A stretch of DNA of 64,000 nt from Methylobacterium sp. PvR107. Its GTDB lineage: Bacteria > Pseudomonadota > Alphaproteobacteria > Rhizobiales > Beijerinckiaceae. The position numbers and the translations under genes are program-made. Location: positions 2,370,001 to 2,434,000 of the forward strand of contig NZ_JAFIBW010000001.1 of NCBI RefSeq assembly GCF_017833295.1, given 5' to 3'. The notes beneath the pieces are model-generated. The model saw nothing but the letters and a program-made list of their open reading frames with translations. It was not told where the DNA came from and ran no database searches. Position 1 is the stretch's first letter; each line of letters begins with the position of its first letter. This document shows positions 9,136 to 18,239 of the stretch, piece after piece.

Positions 9136-9630
9136 ATGCGCTGCACTCTGTCGCATGCGGGCCGAACCGGCCTCATCCTCTGCCTGATGACGGGCGCCGC
9201 CGCGGCCGCCGGCCAGCCCGAGCCCCTGCCGGTCGTGACCATCCTGGTGGACAATGCCAAGGTCATCCGCCTGCCCGAGAAGACGTCGACGGTCATCGTC
9301 GGCAACCCGATCATCGCGGAAGTCACGCCCCAGAAGAACGGCGTCCTCGTGCTGACCGGCAAGAGCTTCGGATCGACAAACCTCATCGCCCTCGACAATG
9401 CGGGGTCGATGATCGCCGAGACCACGATCCGGGTCGAAGCGTCGCGGGATTCGACGATCACGGTCCAGCGCGGGCTCGAGCGGGAATCCCTGTCCTGCAC
9501 GCCGAATTGCCAGCCCTCGGTCCAGCTCGGCGATTCCGCCAACTTCTTCGGGGCGACCAGCGGCCAGGCCGATGCCCGCCGCAAGCTTGCGACGAGCGGA
9601 GGCGGGGCGGTGCCGGCCGCCGATCACTGA
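9136..9630 (+). CDS. Orphan pilus/secretin N-terminal domain protein (CpaC N-domain like)
   Basis: 164 aa with a signal peptide (LILCLMTGAAAAAG) and one domain of the type found at the N-terminus of Tad/type II/III secretins: VDNAKVIRLPEKTSTVIVG, NPIIAEVT, NGVLVLTGKSFGSTNLIALD. The protein stops where a CpaC secretin would continue into its beta-barrel, and a Cys pair (LSCTPNCQPS) lies in the tail. It may be a periplasmic accessory subunit of the Flp pilus rather than the pore. It is divergent from the pilin and peptidase genes. Confidence 0.85.
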   Translation: MRCTLSHAGRTGLILCLMTGAAAAAGQPEPLPVVTILVDNAKVIRLPEKTSTVIVGNPIIAEVTPQKNGVLVLTGKSFGSTNLIALDNAGSMIAETTIRVEASRDSTITVQRGLERESLSCTPNCQPSVQLGDSANFFGATSGQADARRKLATSGGGAVPAADH

Positions 9631-9742
9631 CGAGCCCGGATTTCGCGCGCGACACCTTGCCCGTCCTGAGGCAGGATCGCCGGGTCCTCTTATGACCCGT
9701 CCTGGTCCCAACGGCCGCGGCGGCAGGAATCTGTCCGGGCCG

Positions 9743-10393
9743 ATGATGACCGTCATCTCACGCAATCCGCCACCGCCCTCCGTCGATCCCGCGCTGCTCG
9801 CGGCCTTCGACGACGTTCCGACCGCGACCATCAGCGACTGCCTCGACCGGATGCCGGTCCTTGCGGGCCTGCGCGCCTTCCACGGACGCGCGCGGCTGGC
9901 CGGCACGGCCTTCACGGTGCGCGTCCGGGCGGGCGACAACCTCGCCATCCATCAGGCGCTGGAGGAGGTCCGGCCCGGCGACGTGATCGTGGTCGACGGC
10001 GGTGGCGACACAAGCCGGGCGCTCGTGGGCGACATCATGAAGGCGATCGCCGAGAGCCGCGGCGTGGCGGGGTTCGTGGTCGACGGCGCGGTGCGCGACA
10101 CCGAATCCTTCGCCGACGGCGCTTTCCCCTGCTACGCCCGCGCCGCGACCCCGCGCGGCCCGTTCAAGACCGGACCCGGCGCGCTCAATGGGCCCGTCTG
10201 CGTCGGCGGCTGGACCGTGAATCCGGGCGACGTGGTGATCGGCGATGCGGACGGCGTCGTGACCTTCCCGCCCGCTGTTGCGCCGACGCTGCTTGAAGAC
10301 GTGCGCGCCCAGGCGGCCCGCGAGGCAGAGGTTCTCGCGCTGATCCGGGCCGGTCAGTACGACGGCCGCTACGCCCGGGTTGCGAAGGGCTGA
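9743..10393 (+). CDS. RraA-like / HMG aldolase family protein
   Basis: 216 aa from ATG 9743 (an in-frame ATG at 9692 would add 17 residues; neither has a strong ribosome-binding site, the better AGGAA being 13 nt before 9743). The fold signature is clear: ATISDCLDR, GDVIVVDGGGD, GFVVDGAVRDTE and GDVVIGDADGVV. Family members include RraA, the RNase E inhibitor, and class II 4-hydroxy-4-methyl-2-oxoglutarate aldolases that also decarboxylate oxaloacetate. The GD...VDGAVRD arrangement fits the aldolase/decarboxylase branch. Its location beside tarD, whose product is oxaloacetate, makes oxaloacetate decarboxylation to pyruvate an attractive role (inference). The 3' end overlaps the convergent lysR gene by 25 nt. 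Confidence 0.88.
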   Translation: MMTVISRNPPPPSVDPALLAAFDDVPTATISDCLDRMPVLAGLRAFHGRARLAGTAFTVRVRAGDNLAIHQALEEVRPGDVIVVDGGGDTSRALVGDIMKAIAESRGVAGFVVDGAVRDTESFADGAFPCYARAATPRGPFKTGPGALNGPVCVGGWTVNPGDVVIGDADGVVTFPPAVAPTLLEDVRAQAAREAEVLALIRAGQYDGRYARVAKG

Positions 10394-11289
10394 GTTCGGT
10401 CGGTCCCGCCACCGGTGAGCCGCTGCCACAGCGCGTCGGCGGCGACGCTCCGGCTCTCGGGCGAGCGGAACAGTCGGATCTCGACCGGCACGTCCAGGCT
10501 ATCGGGCCCGGCTCTGACGAGCTGGCCTTGCTTTAGGGCGCCCTCGGCGAGCGTCAGCGGCAGCCACGCGACGCCGTAGCCCTCGCGGGCCATGGTCATC
10601 AGCGTCGCCGCGAGGTGCGAGGTGAAGACCGCCTCGCGGTCGCCCGCGATGCCGGTCGCCGCCAGGATGCGGCCGAGGCCCGAGGCGCTTCCATAGGCGA
10701 GATGGCGTGCCGGACGGCCCGGCACCGCGAGCGGCCAGAGCGGGGCGCCGCCGTCGCTCGGCGCGCAGAGCGGGACGAGGCTATCCGCACCGACGCGCAC
10801 GGATTCGAACCGACCGTCGTCGAGGCGGGTCTGGGCATCGGCGCGGTGGTGGCAGAGAAGGAACTGCACCTCGCCGGCCAGCATGATCGCCTCGCAGGCC
10901 TCCATGCTGTCCGAGATCAGGTTCAGCGCGCCGAGCGCCTCGAACTGCACGCAGCCCCGGATCCAGGCGGGGAAGAAGGTGAAGGACAGGGCGTGAGTGG
11001 CGGCAATGGCGAGGCTTGCCCCCGCGCGTTCGCCGGCCGCCCGGGTCTCCCGGCGGGCCCGCTCCAGCCCGCGGACCAGATCCTCCGCCTCCGGCCGGAA
11101 CCGGTCACCGGCGCGCGTCAGAATCGCGCCCTGTGCGCCCCGCAGGAAAAGGGGCGTCCCGATCCAGACCTCCAGGGCGCGGATCCGCCGGCTGAAGGCC
11201 GGCTGCGTCACGTGCCGGGCCTCCGCGGCGCGCGAGAAGGTCCTGTGCTCAGCCAGCGCCAGAAAATCCCTCAGCCAGTCCAGGTCCAT
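10369..11289 (-). CDS. LysR-family transcriptional regulator
   Basis: 306 aa. N-terminal winged helix-turn-helix MDLDWLRDFLALAEHRTFSRAA with the TQPAFSRRIRALE recognition helix, then a substrate-binding domain (LAIAATHALSFTFFP onward). Start is the ATG at 11289; in-frame upstream Met codons lie before the conserved helix and are unlikely. Divergent from tarD with 125 nt between them, the standard LysR layout, so tarD is the probable target and tartrate or a related acid the probable co-inducer. A T-N11-A type dyad lies in the gap. Confidence 0.94.
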   Translation of the reverse strand: MDLDWLRDFLALAEHRTFSRAAEARHVTQPAFSRRIRALEVWIGTPLFLRGAQGAILTRAGDRFRPEAEDLVRGLERARRETRAAGERAGASLAIAATHALSFTFFPAWIRGCVQFEALGALNLISDSMEACEAIMLAGEVQFLLCHHRADAQTRLDDGRFESVRVGADSLVPLCAPSDGGAPLWPLAVPGRPARHLAYGSASGLGRILAATGIAGDREAVFTSHLAATLMTMAREGYGVAWLPLTLAEGALKQGQLVRAGPDSLDVPVEIRLFRSPESRSVAADALWQRLTGGGTDRTQPFATRA

Positions 11290-11317
11290 GCGGGACTCCC
11301 TGGTGGTGGCGCACGGC

Positions 11318-11336
11318 CGATGCCGCCCGCGCATCG
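11318..11336. promoter_or_regulatory. Candidate LysR-binding dyad
   Basis: Perfect inverted repeat CGATGC, 7 nt, GCATCG, containing the T-N11-A core typical of LysR operators. It sits 29 nt before the lysR start and 79 nt before tarD, where autoregulation and activation of the divergent gene would be expected. Prediction from sequence symmetry only. Confidence 0.5.
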
Positions 11337-11414
11337 CGCGACCCGAAATCGGCATTGGCCTGCCGGCCATGACCGGGGCTAAGGCGCCGATCGCCGCCCT
11401 GCGAGGAGAAAGCC

Positions 11415-12578
11415 ATGCGCATCATCGACGTCCGCGAGGTCACCAAGCCGATCGCCTCGCCGATCCGCAACGCCTACATCGACTTCTCGAAGATGACCAC
11501 GAGCCTCGTGGCGGTGGTGACCGACGTGGTCCGAGACGGGCGCCGAGTCGTCGGCTACGGCTTCAACTCCAACGGCCGCTACGGCCAGGGCGGCCTGATC
11601 CGCGAACGCTTTCGCGATCGGATCCTGGAGGCCGGTCCGGAAAGCCTCCTGACGGAGGCGGGCGACAACCTCGATCCGCACCGGATCTGGGCCGCGATGA
11701 TGCGCAACGAGAAGCCCGGCGGCCATGGCGAGCGCTCGGTGGCGGTGGGCACCCTCGACATGGCGATCTGGGACGCGGCGGCCAAGATCGCCGGCAAGCC
11801 GCTGTTCCGGATGCTTGCGGAGCGGAATGGCGTCACGGCCAACCCGCGCGTCTTCGTCTACGCGGCGGGCGGCTACTACTATCCCGGCAAGGACGATTCC
11901 GCCCTGCGCGCCGAGATGCGCGGCTACCTCGACCGCGGCTACAATGTCGTGAAGATGAAGATCGGAGGCGCGCCGATCGACGAGGATCGGCGCCGGATCG
12001 AGGCCGTGCTCGCCGAGATCGAGAACCGGGGCCGCCTCGCGGTGGACGCCAACGGCCGGTTCGATCTCGAGACTGCCATCGCGTATGCCCGGATGCTCCG
12101 GGACTATCCGCTGTTCTGGTACGAGGAGGCGGGCGACCCCCTCGACTACGCGCTCCAGGCGGCGCTCGCGCCCTTCTATCCCGGGCCGATGGCCACCGGC
12201 GAGAACCTGTTCTCGCATCAGGATGCACGCAATCTCCTGCGCTACGGCAACATGCGCCCCGACCGCGACTGGCTGCAATTCGACTGCGCCCTGGCGTACG
12301 GGCTGGTGGAGTACCTGCGCACCCTCGACGTGCTGGCCGAGTTCGGCTGGTCACCGTCCCGCTGCATCCCGCATGGCGGGCACCAGATGTCGCTCAACAT
12401 CGCGGCCGGCCTCGGGCTCGGCGGCAACGAGAGCTATCCGGACCTGTTCCAGCCCTATGGCGGCTTCCCGGACGGCGTCCGGGTCGAGGACGGCCACATC
12501 ACCATGCCGGAATTGCCGGGCATCGGATTCGAGGGCAAGGCGGACCTGATCGCGGTGATGCGCGCTTTGGCTGTGTAG
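11415..12578 (+). CDS. tarD: D(-)-tartrate dehydratase, enolase superfamily
   Basis: Dehydrates D-tartrate to oxaloacetate. 387 aa, colinear with the characterised Bradyrhizobium TarD as I recall it, with a constant offset of two residues. Lys180/Lys182 are in VVKMKIGGAP, metal ligands are Asp211 (AVDANGRF), Glu237 (FWYEEAG) and Glu263 (ATGENLFS), and the catalytic His320 is in CIPHGGHQM. GAGGAG lies 7 nt upstream of ATG 11415. It has a divergent LysR gene and an RraA-like gene on the far side. Other mandelate-racemase-group activities are possible, but the residue match makes TarD by far the likeliest. Confidence 0.95.
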   Translation: MRIIDVREVTKPIASPIRNAYIDFSKMTTSLVAVVTDVVRDGRRVVGYGFNSNGRYGQGGLIRERFRDRILEAGPESLLTEAGDNLDPHRIWAAMMRNEKPGGHGERSVAVGTLDMAIWDAAAKIAGKPLFRMLAERNGVTANPRVFVYAAGGYYYPGKDDSALRAEMRGYLDRGYNVVKMKIGGAPIDEDRRRIEAVLAEIENRGRLAVDANGRFDLETAIAYARMLRDYPLFWYEEAGDPLDYALQAALAPFYPGPMATGENLFSHQDARNLLRYGNMRPDRDWLQFDCALAYGLVEYLRTLDVLAEFGWSPSRCIPHGGHQMSLNIAAGLGLGGNESYPDLFQPYGGFPDGVRVEDGHITMPELPGIGFEGKADLIAVMRALAV

Positions 12579-12633
12579 CCCGCCGGCACAGGGCGATCTT
12601 GCGAAGCGCGGCGCCCCGGTGGACGATGATGCC

Positions 12634-13308
12634 ATGGATTCCGGCTCCCTTACCTACGCGATCGGCGACGTCCACGGCTGCGCCGCCCTCCTCGACGCCT
12701 TGCTGGAGCGGATCACCGACCATGCCGGCGACCGCCCTCATCGCTTGGTTTTCCTCGGGGACTATATCGACCGTGGCCCGGACAGCGCCGCAGTTCTCCG
12801 CACCGTCAGCCGGTTGAACTGGGCCGAGCCCGACCGGGTCGTCTGCCTGATGGGCAATCATGAGCGGATGCTGCTCGACGCCCTGCAGACGCCCCTGGCG
12901 GCGGAACACTGGCTCTACAACGGCGGCGAGGCGACGCTCGCCTCGTTCGGCGCACGGGAGGCGGGCGATCTGCCGCGCGACACCCTCGACTGGCTGGAGA
13001 CGCTGCCGACCTTCCACGGGGATGACGCCCGGTGGTACGTCCATGCCGGCTTCCGGCCCGGCGCCGAGATCCCGGACCCGGACGATCACAACCGCCTCTG
13101 GATCCGCGAGCCGTTTCTGGAGGAGGACCACGATTTCGGACGCCACGTGGTCCATGGCCACACGCCCCAGCGGAACGGGCGTCCCGAAGTCCGCCGGTTC
13201 CGCACCAACCTCGACACTGCCGCGGTCTATGGCGGGGCGCTCACCGCGGGGGTCTTCTCCGACGCGCAGGGGCCCGCGCTGAGATTCCTGCAGGTTCGGG
13301 CAGGCTGA
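12634..13308 (+). CDS. Metallophosphoesterase (PPP-type serine/threonine phosphatase fold)
   Basis: 224 aa. Calcineurin-like di-metal signature: GDVHG, FLGDYIDRGPD, LMGNHE, then late His residues in VHAGFRPG and VVHGHTPQ. This is the size and motif set of bacterial PPP-family phosphatases (PrpA/PrpB, diadenosine tetraphosphatase-like). Start ATG 12634 is chosen; a GTG at 12619 is in frame. Substrate cannot be assigned; protein phosphatase or nucleotide phosphatase are both plausible. It ends just before a palindromic repeat. Confidence 0.9.
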   Translation: MDSGSLTYAIGDVHGCAALLDALLERITDHAGDRPHRLVFLGDYIDRGPDSAAVLRTVSRLNWAEPDRVVCLMGNHERMLLDALQTPLAAEHWLYNGGEATLASFGAREAGDLPRDTLDWLETLPTFHGDDARWYVHAGFRPGAEIPDPDDHNRLWIREPFLEEDHDFGRHVVHGHTPQRNGRPEVRRFRTNLDTAAVYGGALTAGVFSDAQGPALRFLQVRAG

Positions 13309-13322
13309 GGCGCAACGTCCGC

Positions 13323-13398
13323 GCGAGCGCAGCGAAGCACCCCAGGGCAGCGGGAACCGATCAGAGCGGAGCCGGCTGGATGGCTTCGCTGCGCTCGC
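13323..13398. repeat. Repeat family B, copy 1 (16-bp perfect inverted repeat)
   Basis: Arms GCGAGCGCAGCGAAGC (13323-13338) and its exact complement at 13383-13398 enclose about 44 nt. It lies between two convergent genes and could act as a bidirectional transcription end. Related elements occur at 42553-42629 and 52146-52232. Confidence 0.85.
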
Positions 13399-13432
13399 AA
13401 GAACGGAGGCGCTCAAGCCGCCAGCCAGAATG

Positions 13433-13816
13433 TCAGGCTCCGGGTCGGGCCGGCACCAGGGCGCCCAGGATCCCGACGAGCCAGCCGCCCATCAGGGCGA
13501 AGCCGCCGGTGGGCGCGGCCATCGGGAAGAGCGGGTGCTGGAGCCACGTGCGCACCGCGAGGTCGCCGCAGAACAGGACCAGCCCGAGGACCAGAAGCCC
13601 CGCCGCGGCGCGCGCGAGGCCGGCCCGGGCGAGACCTGCGGCCCCGAAGCCGACGAGCGCCAGAATGGCGGGGGCGTGGAACAGCAGGAACTGCGCCGCC
13701 GTCTTCAGCGAATCCGCCCCGGGGATATGCGCGGCGGCGGCGCTCAGCGCCACGCCGACGAGACCCGCGAGGCAGGCGAGCGCCGCCAGCGTGCGGTCGA
13801 GGCCCGAAAGCCTCAC
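13433..13816 (-). CDS. DUF423 family small membrane protein
   Basis: 127 aa with four hydrophobic helices and the DUF423 hallmarks: SAAAAHIP near the start (usually GAxGAH), TAAQFLLFHAPAIL, and LFPMAAPTGGFALMGGWL at the end. Function of the family is unknown. ATG overlaps the engB stop by 4 nt, so it is translated as part of the yidC-engB operon, occupying the place where other alphaproteobacteria often carry argB. Confidence 0.9.
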   Translation of the reverse strand: MRLSGLDRTLAALACLAGLVGVALSAAAAHIPGADSLKTAAQFLLFHAPAILALVGFGAAGLARAGLARAAAGLLVLGLVLFCGDLAVRTWLQHPLFPMAAPTGGFALMGGWLVGILGALVPARPGA

Positions 13817-14466
13817 GCGCCGCGCTCCACCAGAAGCTTGGCGATGGCCGCCCGCAGCTCCGGCACGCCGGAATCGTCCCGGCTCGAGGTGAGGATCACC
13901 TGCGGGTAGGCAGCCGGACGCTTGGCGAGCCCCGCCTCGATCCCGGCGATGCGGCTGGCAACCTCGTCCTTCTTGAGGGAATCGCCCTTGGTCAGCACGA
14001 CCTGATAGCTCACCGCGGCCTTGTCGAGCCCGTCGAGCACGTCGGTATCGATCGACTTGAACCCGTGCCGGGCGTCGATCAGCATGAACACCCGGGCGAG
14101 GCTGGCGCGGCCCTTGAGGTAGGCATGGATCAGTCGTGTCCAGGCTTCGACCTTGGCCTTCTCGACGGCCGCGTAGCCGTAGCCGGGCATGTCGACCAGC
14201 GACAGGCGCTCGCCGATCCGGAAGAAGTTGAGCTGCTGGGTCCGCCCCGGCGTGTGCGACGTGCGCGCCAGGGTATTCCGTCCGGTCAGCGCGTTGATCA
14301 GGCTCGACTTGCCGACGTTCGAGCGGCCAGCGAAGGCGATCTCGACGCCCTCCATGGGCGGCAGGCGGTCGAGGGTCTGGGTGGCCGCGTAGAAGTCGGC
14401 CGCCCCTGCGAACAGGAGGCGGCCGGCCTCGAGGAGGTCGGCCGCATCGTCGTTGGTCTCGGTCAC
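13813..14466 (-). CDS. engB: Ribosome-biogenesis GTPase EngB/YihA/YsxC
   Basis: 217 aa. GTP-binding motifs: G1 FAGRSNVGKSSLINALTG, G2 region with HTPGRTQQLN, G3 VDMPGYGYA, G4 LTKGD, G5 TSSRDDSG. EngB proteins are essential GTPases acting in large-subunit assembly. The start is GTG 14466, 13 nt after the yidC stop, with only a weak GGGC upstream, so it is probably cotranscribed and reinitiated after yidC. Confidence 0.96.
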   Translation of the reverse strand: MTETNDDAADLLEAGRLLFAGAADFYAATQTLDRLPPMEGVEIAFAGRSNVGKSSLINALTGRNTLARTSHTPGRTQQLNFFRIGERLSLVDMPGYGYAAVEKAKVEAWTRLIHAYLKGRASLARVFMLIDARHGFKSIDTDVLDGLDKAAVSYQVVLTKGDSLKKDEVASRIAGIEAGLAKRPAAYPQVILTSSRDDSGVPELRAAIAKLLVERGA

Positions 14467-14479
14467 GGTGTCTTGCCCG

Positions 14480-16339
14480 TCAGCTCTTGGTGGCGGCCGC
14501 CTTCGTGCCGCTGCCGCGCCGGAACGTGGTCCGCAGGTTGTCCCACAGCTCCACCTTCACGCCGTTGCGACGCATGATGACGTATTGCTGGATCACCGAC
14601 AGGGTGTTGTTCCAGGCCCAGTAGATCACGAGGCCGGCCGGGAACGAGCCGAGCATGAAGGTGAACACGATCGGCATGAAGGTGAAGATCTGCGCCTGGA
14701 CCGGGTCCGGCGGCGCGGGGTTCATCTTCATCTGCACGAACATGGTCACGCCCATGATCAGCGGCCAGACGCCCAGGTGGACGAAGTCGGGCGCCGGGAA
14801 GGGCAGCAGGCCGAACAGGTTGACGATGCTCGTCGGATCCGGCGCCGCGAGGTCGTGGATCCAGCCGAAGAACGGCGCGTGGCGCATCTCGATGGTGATG
14901 AACAGCACCTTGTAGAGCGCGAAGAAGACCGGGATCTGGATCAGCACCGGCCAGCAGCCGGCGACCGGATTGATCTTCTCCTTCTTGTACAGCTCCATCG
15001 TGGCCTGCTGCGCCTTCAGGCGGTCATCCTTGTAGCGCTCGCGGATGGCGGCCATCTCGGGCTGCACGGCCTTCATCTTGGCCATGGACACGTAGGACCG
15101 GTTCGCGATCGGCAGGAACAGCAGCTTCAGGCAGAAGGTCACCACCAGGATCGAGACGCCGAAATTGCCGAGCAGATGGTAGAAGAAGTCCAGCGCCCGG
15201 AACATCGGCTTGGTGATGAAGAAGAACCAGCCCCAGTCGATCATGAGATCGAAGTGCTTGATGCCGAGGTCCTTCTCGTAGTTGTTGATCAGGTTGACTT
15301 CCTTGGCGCCCGCGAACAGCCGCTGCGTCGCGGTCGCCGAGGCGCCCGCCGCCAGGTTCACGGCGTCGCCGCGCACGCTCGCCTGGTAGACGTTGGTGGT
15401 GCCGTCGGTCCGGTCCGTGAAGGCGCCGGTATAGGGCGCGTCCTGATCGGGGATCGCGGCCGCCGCCCAGTACTTGTCGGTGATGCCCACGAAGCCGCCG
15501 CTCACGCCGGTCCAGGCCCGGCCCTTGGTGTTGGCGCCACCGTAGGCGCCCTCCTTGGCGAGCTTGTCGTAGGTGAATTCCTGAAGGCCGTCGTTGCCGA
15601 GGTAGCCGATCATGCCCTCGTGCAGGACGTAGTAGCCCTGGGTGTGCGGCTTACCCCAGCGGGAGACGAGGCTGTAGGGATAGAGCGTGATCGCCCCCGA
15701 ACCCTTGTTCTCGACCTCGTCGCGGACCGTGAACATGAACTTGTCGTCGACGGCGAAGACCCGCTTGAAGACGAGACCGGCGCCGTTGTCCCAGGTCAGG
15801 GTCACGGGCATGCCGGGCGCGAGCGTCTTGCCGTCGCTGGTCCAGACGGTATCGTTGTTGGGCAGGGGGCCCGCATTGGCGCCGACCCAGCCGAACTCGG
15901 CGTAGTAGGGCGTCTCGCTCCCGGCCGGCGAGAACAGCACGATCTCGGGGCTCTTGGGATCGACGGTCTCGTGGTAGTTCCTGAGCGACACGTCGTCGAC
16001 GCGGCCGCCCTTCAGGGCGATCGAGCCGGAGAGCGCCGGGGTCTCGATCCGGATGCGCGGCGAGCGGGCGAGCGCCGCCTCGCGGGAGACCGGGCCTCCC
16101 TGCGCGGTCGGCAGGGTGCCGGGCGCGGGCGCGGCCGGGCCGCCCTCCTTCGGCGCCGGCGAGGGCACGCCGTCCGGGGTCACGCCCGGGGGCTGCTGCT
16201 GTTGCTGCGCGGCCTTGTTCTGCGCCTCGATCAGCCGCTGCTGCTCCATGCGCGGGCCGGCCACGAAGTACTGCCACCCGAGCAGCACCAGCAGCGACAG
16301 GCCGATGGCCACGAACATGTTCGTCTTGTCATTGCCCAT
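14480..16339 (-). CDS. yidC: Membrane protein insertase YidC
   Basis: 619 aa from ATG 16339 ([21 protein letters not shown], first membrane helix). A Gln/Pro/Ala-rich linker and the large periplasmic P1 domain (about residues 90-380) follow. The conserved C-terminal five-helix insertase core has [28 protein letters not shown] features, [21 protein letters not shown] and [20 protein letters not shown]. It inserts inner-membrane proteins alone or with SecYEG. The start overlaps the end of rnpA by 11 nt. The order rpmH-rnpA-yidC-engB is the ancestral one. Confidence 0.97.
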   Translation of the reverse strand: MGNDKTNMFVAIGLSLLVLLGWQYFVAGPRMEQQRLIEAQNKAAQQQQQPPGVTPDGVPSPAPKEGGPAAPAPGTLPTAQGGPVSREAALARSPRIRIETPALSGSIALKGGRVDDVSLRNYHETVDPKSPEIVLFSPAGSETPYYAEFGWVGANAGPLPNNDTVWTSDGKTLAPGMPVTLTWDNGAGLVFKRVFAVDDKFMFTVRDEVENKGSGAITLYPYSLVSRWGKPHTQGYYVLHEGMIGYLGNDGLQEFTYDKLAKEGAYGGANTKGRAWTGVSGGFVGITDKYWAAAAIPDQDAPYTGAFTDRTDGTTNVYQASVRGDAVNLAAGASATATQRLFAGAKEVNLINNYEKDLGIKHFDLMIDWGWFFFITKPMFRALDFFYHLLGNFGVSILVVTFCLKLLFLPIANRSYVSMAKMKAVQPEMAAIRERYKDDRLKAQQATMELYKKEKINPVAGCWPVLIQIPVFFALYKVLFITIEMRHAPFFGWIHDLAAPDPTSIVNLFGLLPFPAPDFVHLGVWPLIMGVTMFVQMKMNPAPPDPVQAQIFTFMPIVFTFMLGSFPAGLVIYWAWNNTLSVIQQYVIMRRNGVKVELWDNLRTTFRRGSGTKAAATKS

Positions 16340-16934
16340 CAGGGACACCGCCGCACGCGTTCGGAGTGACTTCAGGACCGGCGCCGGCCCCGGGGGACCT
16401 GTGCGCGCCGGTGATTCGGGGATCTCTGTCGCACCCCTGCGACGGGCCGATGTCGGCTTCGCCGGAGGGCGCGGGCTGCGCCGAGGCGCGGTCCGCATCG
16501 CGCTGGAGAGACGATGTCTGAGGTGTGGTCTTGGCTCGCCGGCCGCCAGAGCGGTGCGGGGACCGATCGCCGCGGGGTGCCGCCGGGCGGGTCACCGCCG
16601 GGATCGCGCGCCGCAGGTCCTCGGTCAGGGCCTCGAAGGAGGCGTCCAGCGCCGGGCGCCGGGCGATCAGCACGATGTCGGCCGGCAGGCCAGCGAGCTC
16701 GCCCGGCAGATCGGCCGCGACCAGCCCGACGGCCGCGCGCAGGCGGCGCCGGATGCGGTTGCGCTCCGTCGCGTGACCGACACGCTTGGTGATGGTGAAG
16801 CCGAGACGGAGGCCGGGGCCGGCATCCGGGTTCCGGAGGCGCCCCTGCGCGGTCATGCGCTCGGTATGAAAGCGACGCCCCTCGGCCGCAGCCAGGAAGT
16901 CGGGTCGTTTCCTGAGCCGCTCGATCGTCGCCAT
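16329..16934 (-). CDS. rnpA: Ribonuclease P protein component
   Basis: 201 aa from ATG 16934 ([13 protein letters not shown]). The first 120 residues are a normal RnpA, with [21 protein letters not shown] (the RNR RNA-binding motif) and [12 protein letters not shown]. The last 80 residues are a low-complexity Arg/Pro/Ser/Gly tail. That tail is unusually long; it runs 11 nt into yidC and may be a by-product of the reading frame staying open in GC-rich DNA. RnpA assists the catalytic RNA in tRNA 5' maturation. Confidence 0.94.
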   Translation of the reverse strand: MATIERLRKRPDFLAAAEGRRFHTERMTAQGRLRNPDAGPGLRLGFTITKRVGHATERNRIRRRLRAAVGLVAADLPGELAGLPADIVLIARRPALDASFEALTEDLRRAIPAVTRPAAPRGDRSPHRSGGRRAKTTPQTSSLQRDADRASAQPAPSGEADIGPSQGCDRDPRITGAHRSPGAGAGPEVTPNACGGVPDGQ

Positions 16935-17013
16935 CGATGGTTCGATCCCGGCCGATACCACGTGCCTCGCGGGGCAGATGCGCGAAGGCGTCCGCGCCCG
17001 CGAGGATCAGACC

Positions 17014-17148
17014 TCAGGCCGACAGCTTCTTGCGGCCGTGGGCGCGGCGACGCGCGATCACCTTGCGGCCGCCGGCGGTGGCCATGCGCGCACGGAAGCC
17101 GTGACGGCGCTTACGGACGAGCTTGCTCGGCTGGTAGGTTCTCTTCAT
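17014..17148 (-). CDS. rpmH: 50S ribosomal protein L34
   Basis: 44 aa, too short for most gene finders. The sequence starts [20 protein letters not shown] and ends AHGRKKLSA, matching L34 throughout. ATG 17148 has GAAGG about 8 nt upstream. First gene of the rpmH-rnpA-yidC-engB-DUF423 operon. Confidence 0.98.
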   Translation of the reverse strand: MKRTYQPSKLVRKRRHGFRARMATAGGRKVIARRRAHGRKKLSA

Positions 17149-17562
17149 GGCTAAGAGCCTTCAAAGGTCGAGGCGCGCTCGCGGGCGGCTGACGCCGCAC
17201 CCGACCTTCACGCGTCCTTGGTTGTCTGCAAACACGAAGGGCGCCCATGCGGGGCGCCACGTCGCGAGTGGCGGGCTTATGGCGGATGGACCCTGCGAAG
17301 TCAACGTTTCGCGGGGTTCAATCAGGGCCTCGAACTCAGCTCAACGAAACCGCACGGAGCCCCGGACTGCCAACCCCGTCATTCCGGGACTGCGCAGCAG
17401 GGCCCGGAATCCAGAGCCTCGCCGCGTCCCCAGCACGGCTTCAACGTCGGATCGGGTTTCCGCGCTCGCCTGCGGCGCGCCGGAATGACGGCGTTCTTGT
17501 ATCCTCTCAGCCCAGACTCGGAGATGATACAAGGCATCGCTCCCGGTTCGGAGCTCGGGGTC
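17149..17562. other. Intergenic gap between rpmH and apt
   Basis: 414 nt with no gene I can support. It must contain the rpmH promoter (none is clear by eye) and it holds repeat family A copy 1 (17378-17489), about 230 nt upstream of rpmH and 70 nt beyond the apt stop. Confidence 0.6.
17378..17489. repeat. Repeat family A, copy 1
   Basis: About 112 nt element with perfect 10-bp terminal inverted repeats GTCATTCCGG / CCGGAATGAC and an internal GGGACTGCGCAGCAGG followed by CCCGGAATCCAGA. The left 36 nt recur almost unchanged in copy 2 (18241-18276) and the right end CGCCTGCGGCG also recurs. No coding capacity. It looks like a MITE or large REP-type palindrome. Confidence 0.85.
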
Positions 17563-18108
17563 TCAATGACCCTCGAACTGCATCAGGGCCCGCACCTCGA
17601 CGCCCATGTCGCGCAGGCGCTGCGCACCGCCGATCTCGGGCAGGTCTATGACAAAGCAGGCGGCCACGATCTCGGCGCCGATCTTCTGCAGCAGGTTCAC
17701 GGCCGCGGTCGCGGTCCCGCCGGTGGCGATCAGGTCGTCGACCAGCAGCACCTTGTCGCCGGGCCTGACCGCATCGACGTGGATCTCGATCTCGTCGGTG
17801 CCGTATTCGAGGGCGTAGGCCATCGACACGGTCGTGTGGGGCAGCTTGCCCTTCTTGCGGATCGGCACGAAGCCGCAGGAGAGCTGGTGGGCGATGGCCC
17901 CGCCCAGGATGAAACCCCGCGCCTCGATGCCGGCCACCTGATGGATCTGGCCGCCGGCATAGGGATGCACCAGCGCGTCCACCGCCCGCCGAAAGGCGCG
18001 CGGGTCGCTGAGCAGCGTGGTGATGTCGCGGAAGATGATCCCGGGCTTCGGGTAGTCGGGAATCGAGCGGACCGATTCCTTCAGCGCGACGTGGCGGCGG
18101 GCTTCCAT
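17563..18108 (-). CDS. apt: Adenine phosphoribosyltransferase
   Basis: 181 aa purine-salvage enzyme converting adenine and PRPP to AMP. The PRPP-binding loop [19 protein letters not shown] is intact, as are [18 protein letters not shown] at the N-terminus and [16 protein letters not shown] 18108 has GGAAGG 9 nt upstream. The gene stands alone and is bracketed by two copies of repeat family A, an unusual setting that could allow excision or inversion by recombination. Confidence 0.97.
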   Translation of the reverse strand: MEARRHVALKESVRSIPDYPKPGIIFRDITTLLSDPRAFRRAVDALVHPYAGGQIHQVAGIEARGFILGGAIAHQLSCGFVPIRKKGKLPHTTVSMAYALEYGTDEIEIHVDAVRPGDKVLLVDDLIATGGTATAAVNLLQKIGAEIVAACFVIDLPEIGGAQRLRDMGVEVRALMQFEGH

Positions 18109-18239
18109 GCGTTCGGCCTTCCGTGGAGAATCGCGGGCTTAAAGCAGAAGGTGGCGGTGCTGACCAGCTTCCGGCAGCTCAGGCCAGACCGGCGACGTCG
18201 GGTCTACGAGACTTGGCTGCACCTCGGATCGACAACGCA

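Noticed and set aside
16329..16500. Separate small gene at the rnpA/yidC junction
   Set aside because: The low-complexity stretch is the open tail of rnpA; upstream in-frame extension of yidC there also shows no conservation.
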